Shown here piece by piece: positions 1-10,500 of a stretch of DNA of 64,000 nt (positions are counted from its first letter, which is position 1; the number at the start of each line of letters is the position of its first letter). The notes below the pieces were generated by a model, which searched no databases, had not been told where the DNA came from, and was given only the letters and a program-made list of their open reading frames with translations. The position numbers and the translations under genes were made by a program. The DNA comes from Hydractinia symbiolongicarpus (taxonomy: Eukaryota; Cnidaria; Hydrozoa; Anthoathecata; Hydractiniidae), in the NCBI RefSeq assembly GCF_029227915.1, contig NC_079884.1, positions 434,001 through 498,000 of the forward strand, read 5' to 3'.

Positions 1-280
1 AACACACTCGTCCCGATTTTATGGCCAAAATACTATTATCTTTCACCAAAAATATTCAGCCTCAACAATTTCTCTTTAAAATAAAATTCATAAATAATTA
101 ATTAGTTCTGCCGAATATAGTCTAAGTCTACGCGCTTGCGAAACTGTACAGAAAGAAATGACGTAATCATTAAAGAGAAACGTTAATAACAACAAAGATG
201 GCGCATTACGTAGAAATTTAAGACGATCATCATTATGCTACACTTCACGAGCTTTAACTTTCGATAGCATTTTCGTTTTA
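1..280. repeat. Truncated copy of a dispersed transposon (second copy at about 26960-28370, inverted)
   Basis: This stretch matches, in reverse complement, the two ends of the larger element at about 26960-28370. Shared landmarks are ctttcaccaaaaatattc, attaattagt, gaaatgacgtaat, aagatggcgcatta and gctttaactttcgata. It lacks the central 130-bp tandem array of the other copy, so it is either an internal deletion derivative or the form without array expansion. Its left end lies outside the window. No coding capacity is seen. Confidence 0.75.
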
Positions 281-3200
281 CTTTAAAATTTTCAGACATG
301 CTTGGTGAACCATGCAGCCATGATACGGTGTGCGGAAATCTCTTTATTCGGAATTTTTTTCTTTTAACAGCGTTCGATGCAGCAGGGGATGCTAACAAAG
401 AATCTTTTGAAAAAAAAACAAAAGGCTATTTTTAAAAAAAATAAGAATGAGCAAAAAAATCCGCACACCGTTTTAACAGGGTTAATCGAAGGTTCATTTA
501 AAAACAGAAGCTGATAACAAATAACGAGATTATAAAAAGTTGGAGCTCGTAGAAACCGATTTTTTTCTTGTTTATGATACTTTTTTAATAATTTTTTTTG
601 CTGACTCAGCAATTTTAGTATTTAGTTAAAATCATTTTATTATGTATTAAGGCCTATATTTTTAGGAAATAGTAAAAAAAATCGTATTAATAAAACACTG
701 AGTAAATAATTAAGCAATTCAGACAGATAAGAAATCATTACTGTTACCTTAATTTAGCAAATATTTTAAATTTGACATGGCGTATTTTGGCAAAAATCAC
801 CCCACTCACCGAATTTTTGCCTTGCCAAAAATTCTCCTTTGTGTTTCGATTTTTTTCCTCAATGCACGTTATCAATGATCAATCTGGTCACGAGGACTTC
901 GTTTTCGCTTTCTAATATGTAGTCAGCCCGAAAGTAGTAGTAGCTGCTTGATCAATGACATGATTTATTGACAATCGAAAGTCGCCTACCTTTCCTTTTT
1001 ACAGCAGTATCTTATGATATTGACATTACATTTATTATACTGAAACAAGCAAGAAACATGAGTAATTTATGGCGTTAAAGGGCATCAATCTTCACGCATG
1101 CGCATGCAGATTAAATATAAAAGGGAACGAAAGTTCAACTCCCACGAAATTTTAGTGTAAAAAAGTTAAGTAAAGAAAAAATTCGTTAAACGAATAATCT
1201 TGCAAAAAATCTTTCATTACTAAAACGCGAAAGTGCACCATGAATGTTAAAGTTCGAAACATGATGAAAGAGAATTTCCAAATTTTAACCACCAACCTAT
1301 CGCAAGTACTACTAGCAACAATGATGCCCAAAAATAGTTAAAGGCAATAAAAAAATTAAAGGACAGCGTTTTAAAAATAACTACATTATTTCTCAATTTG
1401 TATTTTTTTCTGAATGGAGCTAAACTGCAAGTTTTGCTCATGTTAATTGTGGTGACAGAATTACAGTTCTTTAGTATTGTGGTTAATATACATTAGGTTT
1501 ACCTTAGTCATTAAACATGTCATGTAGAGCCTGACACAGTGGGGGTGGTTTCTACCTATAGACCTAATCTTAAAGATTGCCAGGGTTATTAGTCTCACTT
1601 GCCTGTAAAGGAACTGGAGCCTACCCAGGTCTTGATTATTAATGGTTGCATATAAGAACCCAACATCCCACACTGCACAAGTTCTTCAGATGTACCTTAC
1701 AGCTTACAGTTTTGGGAAGCCAAATCTATCTATCTAGCCATTATCCTTCTATGTATATACTGGATTATATTGCACAAGGAGGCATTAGATAAAAAGCTTT
1801 GGATATTTCATCAGAAGAGACATTGCATGTAGCCAGGTCAGTTCTTTTCATATTATTTACTATCTATTAATGTTAAGAGAGTTAAGGCAATGTCACTTTT
1901 AAACTATAGAAGGCAAAGGGCATGTCTCTTGCAACTGTGGGCCCCAGCATAGGGTTAATAGCACACTTCTTTCTGAGAAATCTGGTTAGCAGAGAAGGTA
2001 TTATGGAATAGAAAGCTTAGTTATCCAATTAGTTATGCACTTCTAGTAGCCATTATGGATTTTATGCAAGTTCAATTTGAACCCTGTGGTTTTAATTCAT
2101 CATCCTTTTACATTTGTTAATACTAAGTAATAGTAGTTAGGGGCTACAAAGGCCAACATTGTGAGTCGTGGTAGGTAGGATTAGCTAACAGATCCTTACT
2201 TAACAGGAAAACCTATCTGTTGTTGTGGCTCATTTTGCTTTATTTCTAGATTCACACACATATATACATTCCCTCCTTTAAGTTGCCTAGCTTCCCTGTT
2301 TACATACCGTTGTTAACATCCTAAAACCTGTTCGAAATTCCTAGAACAACAGTGTCAGAACGACTACACATAGCTGTTTTATTATGAATTCCTTTACCAG
2401 GTGGTAATGCAAATAAAACATTTTCTATATGCGAAGCTCCAATTCTTATACATGTTTATTTTATGAGCATGACATTTATAAGCATCCCTAAGCTTAAATT
2501 TAGTCATTTTAAGCATATATAAGCGTTATGCGAAGCCGAAGAAAACTTTTTATGTTTTTCTTTTTATGTTTTGTTTCGTTAGCAGTTTTTTTTTTATTCT
2601 TTATATCTGCATTAACCAGTATGTCTTAAGATTTAAATTGTAATTAATGGTGCTGAACACAATTAGACTATATTGGGCCTGATCATGTTTTTCATAAGCC
2701 TCTGTAAGCCCCCATTTTAGCATTTCAATTGCTTATATAAAAATTTATAAAGATACTTGGGAAACATGTAAGAAACATTACCAGGCTGAATTGTCAAAAA
2801 GTGATGTTTTTTATAAGGTTATCATGTGTTCTAATAATTAATTGATTAATATATATATGCTCTGTATGAGATTAACAATACTTCCAGCTCGTTTCAACTC
2901 TGTCTCGATTCTCCGTTTCCAAAAAGATAGGAATGATAAACTAGACCTGATCAAAATTGCCAACTCATTTGTTCAATCACACAACAACTGGAAGCGAGTA
3001 TTTGGAAAATTTACAAAGGACTGGCATTATCTTTTTTTTTTTTTTTTGCTTCCATGTTAATATTGCTTATTTTGAAAATATATCTTACATACAATATGGC
3101 GTTTCTATATATAATCCTGCATTGGTGAAGGCTTTCAAGCGCAATATTTCAGAATTTGAACTATGTTTTAGCCAATCTAGGGGGCCGAAAGTTTAAAAAT

Positions 3201-4552
3201 TTTCTTAGCCTGTTGGCCTCAACCATGGTCGGCCTCCTTTAACACTGAAGAATTTAATAATTTAATTTAGCCGGGCCTGTTAAGGAACACAAAAGAGACA
3301 ATTCTCACAAAAATGAAACTTCAAGCAAACAATCCTTTTAACTAAATAGCTTATAATATCAATCGGAGTATCTGCTAAAAAAAAAAAAAAAAAAAAAAAA
3401 ATCAGAGATGTTCCCATTATGATGGGTTCTTAAATTGAAAAGCCTCTTAGGAGTTTAGCTCCCAAGATAATTTCATCTAAACACTTATTAGGGTAACATT
3501 AACAAACATCGACGTTGAATGCAATTTTGTGTCGGATTGGCTACTCTTGTGCCTAGGTACATGACTTTTTGTCAATTTAGAACAATTATAACCTTATTGG
3601 CTGATCCCTAGATGCTGAGCGATTGGTGGTATAAAACGACAGGCTTTCCTTGTAATTCTTCTTCAAAATTAAGGAAATGCATATTAACTTTATCATGCTT
3701 TTGCTATGACTTTATAATAAATACAAATTCTGTTTTGCAATCATTACACAATTTTGTTACAATCATATAAATTAGATCACTGAGTGTTTGGAAATCAGGA
3801 AATAAATTGTTAAAAACGATTCTAGATGCAAAGTAAGTGAAGGTATAAAAATGGTCAGGCTTTCCATTTACAGGAATTCTATTTGGGAACACCCATAGTG
3901 ACAAGAGGGTTCTTTAAAAGAAAAGGAAATGTATATTAAACATTTTATCATGTTGGCATTCCACCTTTGCTGTTACAAAAATTGTTAGATTAGGTCACTC
4001 TTGTGCTTTGACTGTGACGTTTATTGCATTATAAAAATAATAACTACTAATTTAATAAAATCTCACATTTTTTTTTTAATTTATATACATGTTCTGAATA
4101 TTTACATAAAGCTTGTAGTGTATATAAGTACAAGGATTAACAGAAGCTAAATTTACAAACAATTTTATGAAAGTATTGGTTTTCGTGCATACAAAGGGTT
4201 CTGCTGTCGATTGTCAACACCTTTATTTCCACTTCAGGAATTAGGTTTAAAATCTTTGAGTACCTCCCTTGTGTCAATGGTCAAATAAAAACCATGAGAG
4301 TTTGTCTTGCTGGAGTCCAATATGAGAGCGTTATTATGGTTATAACACAATGCCAAACATGAATAAACTATGCATTTTACACGTTTTTTTTATAAGAAAC
4401 CAGTCTATAAGAAACCTTAGGCTTGGAAAGTCAAAAATTTTAAGAAACCTTTAAAAATTTGAGCAGGATGAGATAATCTTCAACATTAAGAAACTTATTT
4501 TCATATAACAGACAAAAGGGTGGACAGAATAAAAAGAGTTTCTCATAAAGAA
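281..4552. other. Gene-free AT-rich sequence
   Basis: No gene can be supported here. Open frames are short and unlike known families. Simple sequence includes a poly-T run near 3031-3048 and a 25-base poly-A at 3377-3401. The segment around 2885-3025 (+) reads as an open, basic, exon-like peptide after a possible acceptor, but it has no good donor and no recognised similarity, so it is left uncalled. Confidence 0.5.
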
Positions 4553-4730
4553 GAATAAGAACACCAGTAATTAGCATGTACCTGACGCTCAGAACATGTT
4601 GATGCACCTGACGCTTAGGGCATCTCTAGTGCAGTTATCATGTGAATAAGAAACATGTGCCTGACGCTCAGGGCATGATGAAGCATCTGAAGATCAGGGC
4701 ATCTCTCATACACCTGACGCTCAGGGTATG
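4553..4730. repeat. Single degenerate 178-bp unit of five hairpins
   Basis: This is one higher-order unit of the array at 5554-6051. It starts with gaataagaacaccagtaatt and ends with tcagggtatg. It holds five hairpin cores of the form CCTGA-CGC-TCAGG. Two are intact and three carry point changes (TCAGA, TTAGG and CTGAAGATCAG), so it looks older than the main array. The flanking outer arms still mostly pair. Confidence 0.85.
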
Positions 4731-5477
4731 AATGAGAAACCAGTTATTATTGTGTTATCTATTTATCACAAACTAGTTTTTGAAATTTTAAACTCCAGGC
4801 TCAACCGACTGCTTAGCAGGAGGCTTGCGTAACATACATGTACTTTGCCTACCAATTACTCCAGCTCATCTATCTGAGATTTTGTTGTTTTAGAGGGATA
4901 GTCAATTTCCTAACTATGATAAAACTATGTTGCATTACTTAGTATCAGTGACATTTTCAGCCATTTTCAAGTACATCTCTCCTACCAAACACAAATGGAA
5001 TCCTTTCACACACTTATCACCACATGATTTTAGTTCATAGGACAATAACATTCTTAACATTCATATCAAGTTAAAAAATTTCATTTGCAGTCTGTAAGAT
5101 CTGGTCAACCAGGATGTGACTGTTATCGCAGATATATTCACTTAATTACAATGTTTTAGAAAACTGGTGTAATAATATTGCCAATGATTAATAAGATCAC
5201 TAGGCTATGGAATGTGAGGCTTCTTTAGTGTGTTCAGTGTAATTTGTTGACATATTTAAATTGTCTTAATATTATTTAACGTTAACAGTTTCTTTATTCA
5301 AAATTAATTTTTTTTTATGACTGCATTGTGTAATATCAGCTGTGAGTGTTGGTGCAATAAAGTGTGGCAGTGTCAGTCAATTACATATGTGAATTTATTA
5401 TTGTGTTATTACATTGCATCACGTCATATTGGAGAATTATGCAATAGTGTGTTTCTTCTTATTGTTCCTTTTTACAA
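4731..5477. other. Gene-free spacer between hairpin arrays
   Basis: This is AT-rich sequence between the two hairpin blocks. An open frame at 5317-5523 has no recognisable domain and runs into the inverted-repeat edge of the next element. Nothing else is supported. Confidence 0.45.
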
Positions 5478-6110
5478 TATGGGGGAATTTGGGTGTGTTG
5501 GGCCTCCTTCGTCAGCCGTTTAGGCAAGTAATGTTATGATAAAAGTCATTGTAGAATAAGAACACAAGTAATTAGCATGTGCCTGACGCTCAGGACATGT
5601 CGATGCGCCTGACGCTCAGGGCATCTCTAGTGTAGTCATCATGTGAATAAGAAACATGCGCCTGACGCTCAGGGCATGATGAAGCCCCTGACGCTCAGGG
5701 CATCTCTCATACACCTGACGCTCAGGGTATGAATAAAAACACCAGTAATTAGCATGTACCTGACGCTCAGGACATGTCGATGCACCTGACGCTCAGGGCA
5801 TCTCTAGTGTAGTCATTATGTGAATAAGAAACATGCGCCTGACGCTCAGGGCATGATGAAGCCCCTGACGCTCAGGGCATCTCTCATACACCTGACGCTC
5901 AGGGTATGGAAGAGAACACCATAATTAGCATGTGCCTGACGCTCAGGACATGTCGATGCATCTGACGCTCAGTGCATCTCATCTGTCTCATGCACCTGAC
6001 GCTCAGGGCATGAAAACGCCTATAACGCATAACCTGACGCTCAGGTTATGCATTATATATTTGTGCATATGACGGAGCACGAAGGAGGCACCTTTATTCC
6101 TACCCATTCC
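5478..6110. mobile_element. MITE-like element carrying a hairpin array
   Basis: The array at 5554-6051 is bracketed by imperfect inverted repeats. The left edge (about 5480-5520) contains gggggaat and gggcctccttcgtcagccg. The right edge (about 6065-6110) reads, in reverse complement, tggggaatggg then gcctccttcgtgctccgtc. This suggests a non-autonomous DNA element with subterminal hairpins. No target-site duplication could be fixed by eye, so the outer borders are approximate. Confidence 0.5.
5554..6051. repeat. Tandem array of about 14 covarying short hairpins (177-178-bp higher-order period)
   Basis: Higher-order units start at 5554, 5731 and 5909 (periods 177 and 178 bp); the last is shortened. 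Each full unit has five cores CCTGA-CGC-TCAGG. Thirteen of the 14 cores in this block are exact. The arms outside the core differ by position but pair: CATGT/ACATG, GATGC/GCATC, CATGC/GCATG, GAAGC/GCATC (one mismatch) and CATAC/GTATG, each with a one-base bulge on the 5' side. The final hairpin, 6027-6051, is a perfect 11-bp stem with GCATAAC and GTTATGC outer arms. A spacer of about 29 bp with tctagtgtagtcat separates hairpins two and three. The array ends 1.2 kb upstream of the caspase start codon. Function is unknown. Confidence 0.92.
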
Positions 6111-7235
6111 CCAAAAATTTCATATATAGTCTACGCATACTGAATGTGTTGTATCTACTCATTCCAACAGAAATACATTGTTTCTATCAATTTGTGTTAT
6201 TATTCTGGAACCCAAAGCAATTAACTTGATATTTGCTCTGACCAACTTCCCTTTCCCAAACAGAATAGAAGAAACAAGTTCTGAAAAACAAAGAAGCGCG
6301 TAACCTTTATTCTTAACGAAATGATTTTTATGTCTTAATTTTAGTATTTTTTTCCGTTAAATGTTTTTCTCTTTCGTTCTTATTTCAATTTAAAGCCAGC
6401 GAAAAGTCGCACTTTTGTTATATATGAAACAGAACAGCAGACTGTTGAATTTAGCCAACCTCAAACCCAGGGCCTGTAGCGTCTTTTGATATGAAGATGA
6501 AACGCGTTCGGGGCCTTAGTTGTATTTTACCCGATTTTTAATTCCCCCTTTTTACTACAGCCGAGATGGAGATTGATTTCGGGGTTCCGTTAAAGTCCAT
6601 GACGTCACACCAAAACAAAAAAGTTGGAAAGTCCCATGTACTTTCCCTTTTTTTACTTTATGAATTTGAACTTCGTAGAATGCCAAATATAGATTTCCTT
6701 GTATTTTAACGACACTGAAACTTTGGTGAGTTAGCTTTTTTTTTCTTTCAATGCGTGTTTAATAAATTCAGCAAAAACGAGCGTGCAGAAGCAAGCTAGC
6801 TACTAGCCTGCGAGCCAGAGAATAGTAAGAATAGAGAGAGAGAGAGAAATAAATTTTATTTGTGGTTTAATCTGCTCTGTTATCTTTGGGAGGATAAAAA
6901 ACTGTCTTACTTTGCTAATGTAGCGATGATTTTTATCTGCCATGATCAACTTCCCTTCAAAATGGTTGTGTAAGATGCAGATAACCTTTCACATTTTAAG
7001 CAGTAAGCTCTTTTAACTCTGGTATATATGCATTTTTTTTACTTGCTACGCAAATGCCAGAGGTTTCTTCTGAAAAGCACGCTGGAATTCATCTATAGTC
7101 AGCTAGCTAGCTATGTATACAAACAAAGAAATAAAAAACTATACTGTATATCATGTATGTATAGCTAAATACATTGGTAATAGAATCCTTAACTAACAGG
7201 TATCAAAATATTTAAGGGATTTTTTGTTTTTGTAG
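6111..7235. other. Upstream region of the caspase gene
   Basis: No open gene is seen. There is a short GA microsatellite at about 6834-6848. The sequence just before the caspase ATG, tttttgtttttgtag at 7221-7235, looks like a splice acceptor, so a 5' untranslated exon, or a trans-spliced leader as known in hydrozoans, is expected upstream. The promoter could not be located. Confidence 0.4.
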
Positions 7236-7240
7236 AAGCT

Positions 7241-7486
7241 ATGAGACCATTGTCAACAAACCAAGGACCACTTCACTCTGAGGCACTGGATAAAAAATAT
7301 ACCAACCTACTATTAAGGCTGAATGATGATTTGACAAAATCTGATCTTAGAGATTTGAGATACCTTTGTCACATATCAGGTAAGATTTTTTAGCAACTTT
7401 GACAATGTGTTTTACAGGATAACAATGATTTTTGATATTTCCAGATTTTATATATATGAAAATCGACAGGCAAAAATACAGCTTGT

Positions 7487-7543
<57 letters not shown>

Positions 7544-10500
7544 TCTCAACTTAACACCCTTTTTCCATGCTAGCATGGGTTGGACGGGGTATATTAATGA
7601 CCCTCTTGCAATCTGATCTAGACTGTGTTAGATCTAAAATCAACTTCCTCTGTATCAAGTCTGTCCTTATAACCTCCTGCCAAGTCTTTCTCAGTCTGCC
7701 TCTGGGCTTTGCCCCAGGAACTATCAAGTCTCTACACTTTCTTACCCAATTATCCTCCTTCATTCTTTCCAAGTGCCCCAGCCAATTCAATCTTCTTATC
7801 TGGATAACATCTTTAATTCTACGGAGACTTAGCCTGCTTCTTAGCTCATCTGAACTCTTTCTGTCTCTCAGACTGGCGTTACACATCCACCTAACCATTC
7901 TCATATCATTCCTTTCTAAACAATCAAGATCTTCCTGCTTCACTGCCCATGTCTCACTACCGTACAACATAACACTTCTTACACAGGCCTCATACAACCT
8001 ACCTTTTACATCAATTGACAGGACTCTGCTAGTCAACAGAGGAAGTAACTCTCTGAACTTTTTCCAAGCAGAACCTATCCTGCAAGTAACACTTCTTTCA
8101 ACACCCCCTTCACTGCCCAACATATCACCTAAGCAACAGAAGTTCTCAACTATCTCTAACGAGCCACTGTTGTACATCATTGAAGCTGGAAATACTTCAT
8201 TCTCTATAATCTCAGCAACGCTTGCATATAAACTGAATGTCAGCTCTTAACCTTCCACTAATACTACTGCACTTCTTATGTACCCAATGCTTGCAAGTCT
8301 GACAAAAAATTAAGTTACTACCAACCCCTTTCCTGCAAACTCCACAAGGCCACTTTCCAACTACAAGGTCACATTTCACACTTTAGACTTTGCTGTGTTT
8401 ACCTTTAGCCCTTTCTCTTCTAGTCCTTTCTTCCACTTCTCAAGCTTTTCAACTCTGCTATGAGAACCAAATCATCTGCATACAATAACTCCCATGGACA
8501 ACCTGTTCATGGGAGTTATTGATTCATCACTAAGTGAATCGTTAATCCTGACACGACTTCTAGCATTGCTGCACATAGACTGTACCATCGTAACTAGCCA
8601 CTCATCCACACCTAATTTTCTCATAGCCCACCTAATAACTTTACGTGGCACTCTATCAAAAGCTTTCTCTAAATCTACAAAGGCAAAATAGAGATTCTTT
8701 CTCTTTCCTAAATACTTTTCCTGAAGCTGTCTGAGTAAAAATATTGCATCTGTAGTGCCACGCCCTGGGACAAAACTAAATTGCATCTTATCTCTATCAA
8801 TCCTTTCTCTAAGTAACTTATCAATCACTCTTTCAATAACTTTCATTACTTGATCAACCAACTTCAAACCTCTATAGTTACCCCTTTCTAATGCATCACC
8901 CTTGCCCTTGAAACAATTCACTATTACACTCGACTGCCATTCACTCCGAATAGCACCATCCTTTATAATCTGGTTAGCAAGACTTGTAATAAGCTCAACT
9001 CCAATATATCCAGATGCTTTTACCATCTCTGAGGGTAATCTTTAGGTCAGTTCATTCTAAACTTTATTATCCCAAATGACGGCAGCTTTGTTGTTGAAAT
9101 CAGAATAATCAGAAGTTTGAATTTAGATTAGTTTTAAAACATATCATTAAAACGATGCTATTGCCACTGCTATATGGTAAATTTAATTCCAAATAAACCA
9201 GCCGTTTTGGCAGGAAGTTCTACGGCATATTACTGATTTATAACTGTCCTCTACGGGGGAGTATTCCAATTGTTTCTTTTTGTTCTAGTGGCCCCCAGTG
9301 GAAACAATCCACTAACTATAGGTTTTTATGATTTTCTGGGTTGGCCACTTTAAATATTTATTATTATTATTATTCTGTGCTTCACTAGTCTGGATAGTAA
9401 AAACAGCGACAAAAAAGAAGCCCATTTTAAAGTTCTACCGACTAAACTCGTAGAACAATAATAAATGCTGAGCATGGTAAACAAAATGTTATAAACTCAA
9501 CAAGAAGAAATACTAATGATGTAAGGTTAATTTAACTTATGAAAAGCATCGTCAAAAATTATTGATCAGTTTGTTGTTCTAACATCAGAAATTGGCAAAT
9601 TTTACACTTCTTGAAAGTTTAAAATTAACTATCCTACAAACAAGCAAGCCTTGGCCTAAGGGTATTTTTACTCCTGAACATATTTTTGTAAAAGGTACTC
9701 TGCAGCTGGTGTGCTGCAATATTTTTATTTTGGCAGGGTGTAGGCTGAGTAACCAATGTCTGAAATGCTCAAAGTTGCACTTTCCAAAATATCTGCATTA
9801 TGGAAGAATCCAAAACAGAGTAATGTCTTCAAGTCTATCAATGGGATTATTTAAAACAGCTTCAATTGTTGGTAAATTAAATTTGTGAAAACAACAATTT
9901 TTATTCAATTAATAAGTTGTTTTTCTCTCCAAATTAAACATTTATTGTTTTTAGAAAAGAATAGTTTTTTATGTTACCTTTGTTTACCACAGATGCCTGA
10001 TAAAAAGTTGATATTATCAAGCAAACTTTAATAAGCTATAAAAAATTATGTGAAAGCGTAGAATATCACATTTCATAAAAAATTAACTTTAGAGAGCGCT
10101 AACAATAATGTTACTTACTTATGTTACTTATGTTAACTTTTGAAGTTTTAGTTTCACGCCTGTCGTGGACGACCGATGTCAGTCAGTTACTCCTCTTCTT
10201 TTACTCCATCTCTAAAGCGAGGAAGATGAGGGTTATATCGAACTACAGTGACTATACTGTTTTCTGAGGGTTCATTTTGTCCTGGGGATTGGAGGTTCAT
10301 CTGGAAGAGTTTTGAGAAACTTGTTGAGGGCTGTTTTAAACTTTAAAACTGGACATGAAGTGATGCTTTTTATAGACTTGGCAGAGCGTTGTCTGCAAAT
10401 ATTATTTTTCAATTTTACTAGAATAAGAAATAACAAATTTTGACACTATAATCAAAATTATGGCAAATCAACCCTTATAATTAGCAAAATATGTAAGCAT

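Noticed and set aside
2842-3196. Overlapping open frames of 72 and 79 codons
   Set aside because: No convincing splice donor or family similarity could be seen, and they run into a poly-T tract.
4553-6051. CRISPR-like array (regular palindromic repeats)
   Set aside because: Repeats are in a eukaryotic, intron-bearing context, spacers are not unique but part of a 178-bp unit, and no cas genes exist.
7407-7616. Open frame with a long isoleucine run
   Set aside because: It is a translation of the ATC microsatellite at the LINE tail.
7567-8250. 227-codon open frame on the + strand
   Set aside because: It is antisense to the LINE C-terminal region, which has clear family motifs on the minus strand.
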